Shown here in pieces: positions 17,476 to 26,110 of a stretch of DNA of 64,000 nt (its first letter is position 1; each line of letters opens with the position of its first letter). Where the stretch lies: contig NZ_CP158281.1 in the NCBI RefSeq assembly GCF_040256645.1, positions 3,534,001 to 3,598,000 on the forward strand, given 5' to 3'. The translations under genes and the position numbers were made by a program. The notes below the pieces were generated by a model that was not told where the DNA came from, searched no databases, and saw nothing but the letters and a program-made list of their open reading frames with translations. The stretch comes from Brevibacterium sp. CBA3109. GTDB taxonomy: Bacteria; Actinomycetota; Actinomycetes; Actinomycetales; Brevibacteriaceae.

Positions 17476-18401
17476 TGATTGATCAGCGTCTCCAGGTGCT
17501 TCGAGTCCTCGCCGAGGTCGGGACTCTCACCGAGGCTGCGCACCGCCTCGACTACACCCCTTCGGCCGTGTCCCATCAATTGCGGTCCCTGTCCAAAGAC
17601 CTCGGTCTGACCATCCTTGAACAGCGCGGCAGAGGCCTCATCCTCACTCCTGTGGGCCAGCTCCTGCTCGAGCGGACGCAGGAGCTCTTCACTCGCTGGG
17701 AGGAGATTCGCGGCGAACTCGCCGAGGCGGAAACGGGCAGTCCTCTACGGCAGAGGCGACTGCGCCTGTGCGGATTCTCGACGGCTGCGGCGGCGTTGCT
17801 GCCACCGACCGCGGAGAGGGTGAACGAACTGTTCCCCGATTCGCGGGTCACAATCATCGAGGCCGAGCCGGAGGAGTGTTTCGAACTCCTCGTCACCGAA
17901 CAGGCCGATATCGCCGTCGTCGTGGCCACAGACCCACTTCCGCCGCGCAGCGACATCCGATTCGAGCAGAATGCTCTGGTCAGCGACCGACTCGACCTCC
18001 TCGTCCGCAGCGATCACCGCTTAGCGACCCGCTCCGCGGTGTCGCTGAGTGAAGCTGCTGAGGAGAGCTGGATCCTCGACCGCCCGGGTTCGCCCTACTA
18101 CCGGCTCGTGCGAACGGCGTGCGCGGCGGCCGGATTCTTCCCCGAGAACGCCCATCAGTCGCGGGAGTGGGAGACCGGGGCAGCCCTGGTCTCCGCCGGA
18201 TTGGGCGTGGCACTCATCCCCCGTCTGGCCAAACTGCCCGAGGGCTACGATGTGGCCCGCGTCCCGTTGCGCGGCGATCCGGTCCCTTCCCGGACGATCC
18301 TCACCGGGGTGCGCAGCGGATCTGCAGGCCAGCCGATCATCACCGCCGCACTCCAGATCCTCCACGAGGTCGCAGCCTCGGTGGCTCAGCGCGATGTGTG
18401 A
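17475..18401 (+). CDS. LysR-family transcriptional regulator
   Basis: A 308-residue LysR protein beginning exactly at the family N-terminus: MIDQRLQVLRVLAEVGTLTE, then AAHRLDYTPSAVSHQLRSL as the recognition helix region, followed by an effector domain starting near residue 90 (RRLRLCGFSTAAAALLPPT). No ribosome site precedes the ATG, so the message may be leaderless. It is divergent from the Rieske oxygenase operon and is the obvious candidate to control it. The effector-domain Asp/Glu-rich middle is ordinary for the family. Confidence 0.9.
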   Translation: MIDQRLQVLRVLAEVGTLTEAAHRLDYTPSAVSHQLRSLSKDLGLTILEQRGRGLILTPVGQLLLERTQELFTRWEEIRGELAEAETGSPLRQRRLRLCGFSTAAAALLPPTAERVNELFPDSRVTIIEAEPEECFELLVTEQADIAVVVATDPLPPRSDIRFEQNALVSDRLDLLVRSDHRLATRSAVSLSEAAEESWILDRPGSPYYRLVRTACAAAGFFPENAHQSREWETGAALVSAGLGVALIPRLAKLPEGYDVARVPLRGDPVPSRTILTGVRSGSAGQPIITAALQILHEVAASVAQRDV

Positions 18402-18407
18402 ACCTCA

Positions 18408-18458
18408 CCTGCGCAATCAGATTTCCTGCGCAATCAGATTTCCTGCATTATCGGGTTC
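18408..18458. repeat. 17-bp tandem repeat, two perfect copies and one decayed
   Basis: CCTGCGCAATCAGATTT occurs at 18408-18424 and again at 18425-18441 without change, then degenerates (CCTGC at 18442). It sits between the 3' end of the LysR gene and the 3' end of a small membrane protein gene. Confidence 0.75.
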
Positions 18459-18472
18459 GCTGCACATGAGCC

Positions 18473-18832
18473 TCACCTGGGCATGGGCCACCCCATGGCC
18501 GCGTGCCTGATGTGACGACGCTTCTTTGCGGTGCGGACCGTGAGGACGATTCCCGTCACTAGGGCCGCCAGGGACACGACGCCCACAATGACAGCGGTGA
18601 TGACGAAACCAGAGGCGAAGTCGTTGAAGGCATCGACGTTGCCGCCACCGCCGAACAGGAACAGCACGCCGGGAATCATGATGATTCCGATCGCCAGCAG
18701 CAGGCCGAGGGCTCCCGCCACGATGAGCAGGATCCCCGGGACTACCGAGGGCAGCCGCGGCATCGGGTGCCGCGGGGCAGCATTCGGCGGCATCGGGTGC
18801 TGCGGCATTCCGAAATTCTGCTGAGCCATCAT
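18473..18832 (-). CDS. Small Pro/Met-rich two-helix membrane protein
   Basis: A 119-residue protein of unknown function. The first 30 residues are rich in Pro, Met and Asn (MPQHPMPPNAAPRHPMPR), then come two strong hydrophobic helices, VVPGILLIVAGALGLLLAI and the segment around FVITAVIVGVVSLAALVTGIV, with a basic C-tail (KKRRHIRH). The start at 18832 has GAAGGG upstream, and three start-like codons (GTG ATG ATG) are adjacent. No family recognised. Convergent with the LysR gene; probably monocistronic. Confidence 0.65.
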   Translation of the reverse strand: MMAQQNFGMPQHPMPPNAAPRHPMPRLPSVVPGILLIVAGALGLLLAIGIIMIPGVLFLFGGGGNVDAFNDFASGFVITAVIVGVVSLAALVTGIVLTVRTAKKRRHIRHAAMGWPMPR

Positions 18833-19059
18833 CACATTCGCCCTTCGACCACAGCCGGCTGACCACTGACCTTTGACCACTGTCGCTGTCCATCGTAGCC
18901 GCGCCTCGGCGCCGGACAGATGTGCTCATGTAACGGGACTGCGACGCGCTCACCCGGACTTTCGCATCCCGAAGAGCATTCACACGCCGACCAGAGGTGA
19001 CATAAGGTCGATTGCACGAGGCTAATTCCCAGGCCGAATCACAAAGGATGTGCACACCA

Positions 19060-19992
19060 ATGGACGAAGTGAAGAACCTCGATGCTGATGCTGTCTTCGC
19101 CGCACTCTCCCCCGCCGAGGCGGTCGCCGCCCTGCGTGCAGCGCTGGCAAGCGAATTCGATCCCGCCGACGACATCCCCCGCACGATCACCGACATCTCG
19201 GCCGGGAACATGATCTTCATGCCCTCGGAGATCGGTGATTGGGTCGGGGTCAAGCTCGCCGGCGTCTCCGTCGGCAACCCCGAACGCGGCCTGCCCCGGA
19301 TCATGGCCCAGTACCTCATGTACGACAGCGCGACCCTCGAGCTGCGCACCGTCATCGATGGTGCCGCGCTGACGACTCTGCGCACCCCTGCGGTCTCTGT
19401 CGCCGCGATCGAACCTGCACTGAACAGGTTCACTCAGCCGGTGAATGTCGTGGTCTTCGGTGCCGGCCCGCAGGGCCTGGGGCATGCGGACACGATCGCC
19501 GATGTCCTCGACGTTGAGATCGCCGATGTCACCTTCGTCGTCCGCTTCCCCGATCAGGTCACCGCCGATGTCCATGACCGTGGCAGGGTGCTCGAAGCAC
19601 AGACCGCCGAGGTGGAGGCAGCACTTAGCGCCGCCGACATCATCGTCACAGCCACCACCGCGAGCGAACCCCTGTTCTCAGCAGACCTCGTCAGGCCCGG
19701 TGCCGTCGTCATGGCGTGCGGCTCCCACGATCCCCACTCACGTGAGCTGCCAGCCGAGCTCTTCACCTCGGCGACGGTCGTGGTCGAAGACCTCAGCACT
19801 GTGCTGAGGGAAGGCGGTGACGTCGTCCTCGCGATCTCCGACGGGACCCTGGACGCGGATTCGCTCGTGACGATGAAGCAATTCAGCAATGGTGAGATCA
19901 GCGCCGATGCGGACCAGACGGTCATCTTCAAGGGCTCAGGCATGTCATGGGAGGACCTGGCCGTGGCCACGAAGTTGGTCGGCAAAGCATGA
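19060..19992 (+). CDS. Ornithine cyclodeaminase / mu-crystallin family reductase
   Basis: A 310-residue NAD(P)-dependent protein. The Rossmann motif is NVVVFGAGPQGLGHADTIA (about 130-148), preceded by GVKLAGVSVGNPERGLPRIMA and followed by ADIIVTATTASEP, all typical of the ornithine cyclodeaminase/mu-crystallin family. Besides ornithine cyclodeaminase, the family includes Delta1-pyrroline-2-carboxylate and Delta1-piperideine-2-carboxylate reductases, which feed proline metabolism and would suit the proline-racemase-like gene 4.3 kb away. The start is ambiguous between ATGs at 19048 and 19060; the latter has AAAGGA upstream at a workable distance. Transcription is separate from the Rieske cluster. 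Confidence 0.8.
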   Translation: MDEVKNLDADAVFAALSPAEAVAALRAALASEFDPADDIPRTITDISAGNMIFMPSEIGDWVGVKLAGVSVGNPERGLPRIMAQYLMYDSATLELRTVIDGAALTTLRTPAVSVAAIEPALNRFTQPVNVVVFGAGPQGLGHADTIADVLDVEIADVTFVVRFPDQVTADVHDRGRVLEAQTAEVEAALSAADIIVTATTASEPLFSADLVRPGAVVMACGSHDPHSRELPAELFTSATVVVEDLSTVLREGGDVVLAISDGTLDADSLVTMKQFSNGEISADADQTVIFKGSGMSWEDLAVATKLVGKA

Positions 19993-20115
19993 GCTCGTCT
20001 GCCGCGGGAGACTCTTCAGCTGCGGGCGCCTAGGAGCCGCAGGGGCAGCTGGCGAACTTCCCCGCAGCATCGGACTGACCGAACTTGTCTCCAGGGGCCG
20101 GACCTGGCTTCGAGG

Positions 20116-20164
20116 TCGGGCGTGACTGCGGGATCGGGCGTGACTGCGGGGTCGGGCGTGACCG
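20116..20164. repeat. 18-bp tandem repeat, about 2.6 copies
   Basis: The unit TCGGGCGTGACTGCGGGR repeats at 20116-20133 and 20134-20151, with a third partial copy to about 20163. It lies between two convergent gene ends (the cyclodeaminase-family gene and the Pro-rich envelope gene). A weak hairpin CTGCGG/CCGCAG is present near 20020-20041. Confidence 0.7.
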
Positions 20165-20232
20165 TATGCCGAGGCCTGGCTCGGGGTCGGAATCACACGA
20201 GATGGTCGGACCTCGGCTGAGGAGAGTCGAGC

Positions 20233-21252
20233 TCAGTCCTGGAGTCGGGTTGTGCCGTCAATCCCGCCCGAAGTGTTGAGCTGCTTGGCATAGCAGTACT
20301 CGGCACCCAGACCGTGGGAAGAGCACCAAGACAACGCCTGTTCTGGATCGTCATACCCGATTCCCACAACAGTGACCCAGAAGTCGTCTTCTTTGAAGCT
20401 GGCGAAATCGCCTGACCACACCAACTGCACGCGAGGGAACTCCTCCCGCAGCTCCTGGTGTTCGGCCAGGATGTCCTTTTCCTTCCAGGTCTTCCCTTCT
20501 GCTTCCAGACCCAGCTTCTTCGAGCTCAGCTGCGGCACCCATTTTCCGTTGAGGTCGGCCTTGACGCTGGGCCTGTCACTCTCGATCAGTTGGTCAAGGG
20601 CCTTGGCGGGGTCATCCGACAATGCTGGTGATTCCGAGGGGTCGGGGCTCTCTGAGGGGCCCTGGCTGGGCGAGGCCTCGCCTCCCGGACTCTTCGCCTC
20701 AGATGAGGCGGGTGCGGCGACGGTGTCACCGTCGGAATCCTTGCCGAACAGAGTAGCTGCACCCCACCCGATTCCGAGTGCGATGACCACGATGAGAACC
20801 ACACCCATCGCGATAAGCCCCTTCCGGCTGCGGGGCTTCTCAGACGGTGTGACGGCGTAGGGGCCTTGCGCATATTGTGCATTGGCGTTCTGTGCCGGCA
20901 CCTGCTGGTACTGGCCCTGCCCGCCCTGTGCCGAAGCGAACTCACTCTGTGGGCGCTTCGGCCTGGGGTACGGATGATCAGGTGGTACAGGAGGCGCAGG
21001 AGGCTGAGGTGGCGCAGGAGGTTGAGGAGGAGGTGGGGGAGCCGCGGCAGACCCGCTGCCCCAGCCGGTGTTGGCCTGCTGACCTGGCTGGCCCCAGCCG
21101 GTGTTGGCCTGCTGATCCCACCCGGATTCCGACTGCTGATTCCACTCTGTGTTGGGTTGCTGTTCCGCAGGATTCGGTCCGTAGCCTTGCCGGCCGTTGC
21201 CGTTCCATTCAGGGTCGCGGCCACTCCCGGACGGAGGTGGGTTCTCACTCAT
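20233..21252 (-). CDS. Pro/Gln-rich single-pass envelope protein
   Basis: A 339-residue protein in three parts. Residues 1-150 are low complexity with imperfect repeats of QQANTGWGQPG and a polyproline stretch, probably cytoplasmic. One transmembrane helix follows near residue 155 (GLIAMGVVLIVVIALGIGWGAA). After it comes a Ser/Pro-rich spacer and a C-terminal extracytoplasmic domain with two cysteines (SWCSSHGLGAEYCYAKQL) and FPRVQLVWSGDFASF. This resembles actinobacterial envelope proteins of unknown function. The start at 21252 is supported by AAGGA 13 bases upstream. It diverges from the large membrane protein gene, whose tail composition is alike. Confidence 0.8.
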   Translation of the reverse strand: MSENPPPSGSGRDPEWNGNGRQGYGPNPAEQQPNTEWNQQSESGWDQQANTGWGQPGQQANTGWGSGSAAAPPPPPQPPAPPQPPAPPVPPDHPYPRPKRPQSEFASAQGGQGQYQQVPAQNANAQYAQGPYAVTPSEKPRSRKGLIAMGVVLIVVIALGIGWGAATLFGKDSDGDTVAAPASSEAKSPGGEASPSQGPSESPDPSESPALSDDPAKALDQLIESDRPSVKADLNGKWVPQLSSKKLGLEAEGKTWKEKDILAEHQELREEFPRVQLVWSGDFASFKEDDFWVTVVGIGYDDPEQALSWCSSHGLGAEYCYAKQLNTSGGIDGTTRLQD

Positions 21253-21427
21253 CGGCGGCTCTCGATCCTTCTTTGCAAAATAAGTCCATGAGGACAACTT
21301 CGATGGTGTCACAAGCCTAATATAGGATTGTCACTACAGAATGAATATCCGGTCGCATATTGACTTATATCCAACTACAAATCCCTCGCCTGCATCGAAG
21401 CAGACCCACACAGATGAAGGACCACCC

Positions 21428-24400
21428 ATGAGCGACTCATCTCACGACGCCAAAGACACCGGAGCCGCGGACGAGTCGAACAGCACTGCCGCTGAAGACC
21501 CGGAGAGCACAGAGACACCGCCCGTCCCGAAGAAACCCGAGTCCTCCCCTTCAGCAACGCCTGGTTCAGCTGCCTCTTCCGCTGACTCGGGAGCCGAGGA
21601 TCCGAACCCCACAGCGCGATTCGCACCCGGCTGGAACCAGGACAACCAGCAGCAGTCCCAGGTCTACGGTTCAGGACCACAGACCGGATCACCGCACCCG
21701 GGCCAGGCACCAAGCAATCCAGGACTGGGTTCAACCCACCCGAACCAAGGCCCCCTGTCTCCGGTCCAAGGCTCGCCATATCCCGCGTACGGATCTCGAA
21801 CTGGACAGCAGAATTCGGGACAGCCGATTTCAAGGCCGAACGCGAATTACCCTCACGCGGGCAGTCAACCAGGTGAATATTCGGGCAGCCAGCCCAGCGG
21901 ACATCTCGGCGGTCAGCCGCAGGGAATTCCCTATCCTCAGCCACCCCAGTCGCCCCAGGCGTCTCATCCTCCCCAGCCAACTCAGTATTCTCAGTCACAG
22001 ATGTCGCCGTCCGCCGCAAAGTACTTGCCCGCCTTCGGCCAGGGAACGACGTGGCGCAGCGCCCTGATCCCTCCGGGACTGGCGCTTCTGGTCGGAATCA
22101 TTGTCTCGATCATCGTTTCTGCCCTGCTCACCTCGATGGGAGATTTCACTTCTCTCGCTGAAAACACTGGCTTCAACACCGACGGAATCAGCTATGCGCT
22201 GCCCTTCGTTCTGCTGGCAATGTCTCTGTTCGGTTCGGCCGTGTTTCGGTTCAGCGTGCAGGCCGGAGACATGGGTCAGGCGTCCGGAAGCCTCTTCGCC
22301 TCCGGCGCTCCGCTGCTCATCACCATCATCGTCATCGGCGTGCTGTGGTGGTTCACGAAGCGCAGCGAGCTGAAATCACCGTCACCCAATCGCGGCGTCA
22401 CCTGGATCCGCATCGGGATCACAACCTTGTCGATGGCCCTCGTTCTGCTTCTGCTCGAACTGATCTTTGCTGCGCGCTTCTCCATCACCGACAGCGGCGG
22501 CGTGGCCGATCTCGAGTTCTCCGCCGTGACCGTCCGTTCGTTCTTCCTGCCCTTGCTCGCCATCTTCGTCACCAGCATCTGTGCAAGGATCGCCGGGCAC
22601 TTCAAGGGCAGCGAGGCCATCGGTGCACCCTTCCTGCGGTGGCTCGTCCCGCCTGCACTCGTGACATGGACCCACCTCGTCGTCACCACTCTTGCTTTGT
22701 CAGTCGTCGCGATCTTCCTGATTCCACTGTCCTTCGACATGCCCTGGCAGACGATTCCTGCGCTCTTCATCAATGTGGGTCTGATCCTCACGATGCTCGT
22801 GCACCTCGGCGGGGTCAGCGCCTCGGCGCAGGGCGACATGATGGGATACGACTCGGGCGGCTTCTCGGAGTCGCTGACCATTTTCAGCCGGGAGGCGCCA
22901 GGGCAGCTGTGGATCGGGCTGCTTGCCGTCGTGGCCGCTGTTCTCGCTGCAACCCTGGTCGCCACCGTGACTCGCCGCCCGTACTGGACAGTCGTCGGTG
23001 AGGACAAGCAGCAATGGGCGGCTGCGTGGAAGCTTCCGCTGGCGTTCTGCGCTGTCTGGGGTCTGCTCTCGGTGCTGGCTGTTCCCCTTCGCGTTCATCT
23101 GGAGGGTTCGGCCGCGGCGGCGTCGATGCTCGATGCCTTCGGCACCGCTCGGGCTGGTGTCGGCCCTCTGGCCTGGTCGTTCCTCATCTTTGCCCTCTGG
23201 GGCGCCGTCATCGAGGTGCTGTCGAGGACCCTCGGTCCGCGACTTGTCCTGACCGTTCCGGCCCTCGCGAAATTCTTCACCGGACGAGCCGTTCACCCGC
23301 ACTGGGGCCAAGCCCTGGGCATGAGCGAACCACACCATCCCCTCATCCATCCCGACGCCGTCATTGGCCGAGGTTCTGGTGCTGGTGCTGGTGTTGCTGC
23401 TGCTGGTGCCGGCGCTGGTTCTGCGACCTACTCAAGCGACCCGCGATCAGGCTCACCCGCTCACGCAGAGCCTGGCACGTACCCACCTGCGGGCGCTCCC
23501 TACCCGATGTCTGCTCCCCCAACCGGAGCCTATTCCGGAGCTGGCTCACCCCCACCTCCCGGGACAGCACCAGCCAAGCCCTTCGACAAAAAGAAGGCCA
23601 CTCTGGTCGGTGTCACCAGCGGCTCGGCGATCCTCGCGATCGTTGCCGCGCTCATCGTCGTCACCCAGGTCAACGGGCACATGTTCGGCCCAGAAGCCAC
23701 CGTTGAGAAGTACTTCTCGGAACTCTCCGATGGGGACGCCGAGGATGCGCTGAAGATGGCCGATGTCGACGTGCCCTCCGAGCAGCGGCAGCTGCTGACG
23801 AACGACATCCTCGGTGCCGCGAAGGCCCTGCCGAAAGACGTCACCGTCGAAGACGCCGAGATCAACGGCAACTCGGCGACCGTGTCCGCGACTTACGACG
23901 TCGGCGGAAGCAAGAGCACGACGAGCTTCTCGTTGCACAAAGCGGGCAAGAAGGCGCTGTTCTTCGACGACTGGAAGTTGCAGGCGCCCGAACTCTTCTA
24001 CCTCTCCGTCGAGACTCCCGGTTTGAGCAAGGTCAAGGTCAACGGCATCGATATCGACACCGTTGATTCCGGCCTCGCGCTTCCTGCATTCCCGGGAATG
24101 TATTCGATCGGGCTGGCGGAGGAGACCGACCTGGTATCCGCAGACGAGATCGAGACCCGAGCGTTCTTCGCGAACGATGCTGACATGGAAGGGTATGAGC
24201 CCGCTCTGCTCGCAGCCCAACCCACCGATGCCTTCCGCACCGAGGTGAACAAGCAGGTCAAGACACTCATCGACAGCTGTGCGAAGAAGACCGTCGCTCA
24301 GCCAGATGGCTGCCCCTTCGGTTCCTACAGCGCCGAGAGCTACGACGCAACGAACATCAAATGGTCGATCTCGTCGTATCCGACAGCCAATGTGGGCGAT

Positions 24401-24634
24401 TCCTCAGGCGAAGGGTACTTCGATCCCGAGGATTCCACTGGGCCCAACGGCGGCCCCGCCTGGCCGATCTCGACGGAAACGACTGGTGAGGCGTTCGTGA
24501 CCGGAAAATACGATTCATTCTTCGATGAGTCGGACACCTTCGACGACACGGTGACGTTCTCGGTCGACGGCACCGCCGAGATCGTCGACGGCAAGGTCGT
24601 GATCAACATCGAGGGTGATCCGTACGGCTTCTGA
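21428..24634 (+). CDS. Large multipass membrane protein with low-complexity tails
   Basis: A 1068-residue protein not recognised as a named family. The N-terminal 200 residues are Gln/Ser/Pro/Gly-rich and disordered. About ten hydrophobic helices follow (first LLVGIIVSIIVSALLTS), then a Gly/Ala- and Pro-rich linker, one more helix (AILAIVAALIVVTQV) and a C-terminal extracytoplasmic domain of about 300 residues beginning VEKYFSELSDGDAEDALKMAD, which looks like a DUF4878/NTF2-like start. GAAGGA lies seven bases before the ATG. Its stop abuts the dsdA stop with no spacer. A role in the cell envelope is inferred from topology and from the divergent partner with a similar tail. Confidence 0.8.
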   Translation: MSDSSHDAKDTGAADESNSTAAEDPESTETPPVPKKPESSPSATPGSAASSADSGAEDPNPTARFAPGWNQDNQQQSQVYGSGPQTGSPHPGQAPSNPGLGSTHPNQGPLSPVQGSPYPAYGSRTGQQNSGQPISRPNANYPHAGSQPGEYSGSQPSGHLGGQPQGIPYPQPPQSPQASHPPQPTQYSQSQMSPSAAKYLPAFGQGTTWRSALIPPGLALLVGIIVSIIVSALLTSMGDFTSLAENTGFNTDGISYALPFVLLAMSLFGSAVFRFSVQAGDMGQASGSLFASGAPLLITIIVIGVLWWFTKRSELKSPSPNRGVTWIRIGITTLSMALVLLLLELIFAARFSITDSGGVADLEFSAVTVRSFFLPLLAIFVTSICARIAGHFKGSEAIGAPFLRWLVPPALVTWTHLVVTTLALSVVAIFLIPLSFDMPWQTIPALFINVGLILTMLVHLGGVSASAQGDMMGYDSGGFSESLTIFSREAPGQLWIGLLAVVAAVLAATLVATVTRRPYWTVVGEDKQQWAAAWKLPLAFCAVWGLLSVLAVPLRVHLEGSAAAASMLDAFGTARAGVGPLAWSFLIFALWGAVIEVLSRTLGPRLVLTVPALAKFFTGRAVHPHWGQALGMSEPHHPLIHPDAVIGRGSGAGAGVAAAGAGAGSATYSSDPRSGSPAHAEPGTYPPAGAPYPMSAPPTGAYSGAGSPPPPGTAPAKPFDKKKATLVGVTSGSAILAIVAALIVVTQVNGHMFGPEATVEKYFSELSDGDAEDALKMADVDVPSEQRQLLTNDILGAAKALPKDVTVEDAEINGNSATVSATYDVGGSKSTTSFSLHKAGKKALFFDDWKLQAPELFYLSVETPGLSKVKVNGIDIDTVDSGLALPAFPGMYSIGLAEETDLVSADEIETRAFFANDADMEGYEPALLAAQPTDAFRTEVNKQVKTLIDSCAKKTVAQPDGCPFGSYSAESYDATNIKWSISSYPTANVGDSSGEGYFDPEDSTGPNGGPAWPISTETTGEAFVTGKYDSFFDESDTFDDTVTFSVDGTAEIVDGKVVINIEGDPYGF

Positions 24635-25996
24635 TCAGGAGCTGAGACTCGGCAGCAGGTCCAGCCCCTCGGCCACATAGAGTTCGCGATCCTCGGCGGG
24701 CACCATGGCCCCGCCCGTCACCCAGACCAGGTGTGTGGCATTGCCTGAGCATGGACCCTCGCCGAGGTGGCCGATCGTTCGCCACGGAATGGTCAGTCCT
24801 GCAGTCGCCGAGGGCTCGACATCGAGGCCCTCGATCTGGTGAAGTACGCCGACGCCTGCCTTGATGACATCGTCGGAGACCGTGGCGAATCCTGAGATCA
24901 GCGGGCCGATCACCGGACCGATGAAACGCGAGGGTCGCGCTACGGCCAGACCGTCGGCGGCCGTGGCTCCGCTGAGACCGATGTCCTGGACAGAGATCGC
25001 GCTGTGCAGACCGGTGCGCACGCCGAGGAACATGGCAGGCGCCTGGCTCGGCTCGACGAAGATGCAGTGCACAGCGTCACCGAAGACGCGTTTGAGTCCG
25101 TAGGTCACTCCGCCTGGTCCGCCGCCGATCCCGCACGGCAGGTACACGACGAGAGGGTGATCAGCGTCGATTGTCACCTGGGCGGCCTCGAACTGTTCTC
25201 TGAGACGCAGTGCGGCCACCGAATAGCCGGCGAAGAGACTGCGTGAGTCTTCGTCATCGACGAAATGAGTGCGCGCTGCGCCCTCGGCTGAGGCTCTGCC
25301 GGCCGTTACTGCTGCGACGAAATCTCCAGAGTGCTCGATGACGTCGACACCGTGACTGCGCAAGAGCTCTTTCTTCCACTCGCGGGCGTCGGCCGACATG
25401 TGCACCGAGGCGGCGAAGCCGAGGGCCGCACTGAGGATGCCGATCGACAGCCCCAGATTTCCGGTGGAACCGACGACGATCCGGTGAGTTGCGGCGAGCG
25501 CGCGAAACTCCTCGGAACTAAAGGTGGCGGGGGCGTTCGGGTTCAGTCCGTGTTCGGCGGCGATCGCCTCGGCGTATTCGAGGACCTCGTGGAAACCTCC
25601 ACGAGCCTTGATCGACCCGCTGATCGGAAGAGCATCATCGCGTTTGAGCCACAGCCTGCCGGGCAGTTCGTCGCCGAGGCGCTCGTTGAGATCCGCCCGC
25701 ACTGCATCGGCAGGGGCGAGCGGAGACTCAATGATCCCCTGTGCCGCGGCAGTCTCCGGGAAGTTTTCAGCGAACCACGGAGCGAATCGTTCGAAGCGCT
25801 CAGCCGCCCGATCCATGATGTCGGGGTCCACACTGGCCTCGGGGTTCGCGGCCATGTCCTGAAGCACGGAGTCGGTGGAATCGAGGTCGGATCGAAACCA
25901 GGAAGCTGCCAGGCCGGTCGCCAGAGACCGGATCACCGGGTCGTCTGCATCAAATTCGATCGCAGGCTGCGGTTGTGGCTGTGATTGAGCAGTCAT
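24635..25996 (-). CDS. dsdA: D-serine ammonia-lyase (D-serine dehydratase)
   Basis: A 453-residue PLP enzyme that converts D-serine to pyruvate and ammonia. The cofactor Lys130 sits in ISGSIKARGGFHEVLEYAE, the glycine-rich phosphate loop is CGIGGGPGGVTYGLK, and IVVGSTGNLGLSIG carries the substrate-binding Ser/Asn. Length matches DsdA from Gram-negative bacteria. A GGAG site precedes the ATG by 10 bases. No dsdX or dsdC neighbour is present. Its TGA and the stop of the convergent membrane gene meet in the palindrome TGATCA (24632-24637). Confidence 0.93.
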   Translation of the reverse strand: MTAQSQPQPQPAIEFDADDPVIRSLATGLAASWFRSDLDSTDSVLQDMAANPEASVDPDIMDRAAERFERFAPWFAENFPETAAAQGIIESPLAPADAVRADLNERLGDELPGRLWLKRDDALPISGSIKARGGFHEVLEYAEAIAAEHGLNPNAPATFSSEEFRALAATHRIVVGSTGNLGLSIGILSAALGFAASVHMSADAREWKKELLRSHGVDVIEHSGDFVAAVTAGRASAEGAARTHFVDDEDSRSLFAGYSVAALRLREQFEAAQVTIDADHPLVVYLPCGIGGGPGGVTYGLKRVFGDAVHCIFVEPSQAPAMFLGVRTGLHSAISVQDIGLSGATAADGLAVARPSRFIGPVIGPLISGFATVSDDVIKAGVGVLHQIEGLDVEPSATAGLTIPWRTIGHLGEGPCSGNATHLVWVTGGAMVPAEDRELYVAEGLDLLPSLSS

Positions 25997-26110
25997 GTGG
26001 GCAGACTCCGATTCTTAGCGGTGCCAAAGGACTCATCGTGATGATCCTAGCCGTGGAATTCGGCTGCGCTCCACAAGGCGCAAGCCGAAGCAGTTCTCGC
26101 CTCGGCGGCC

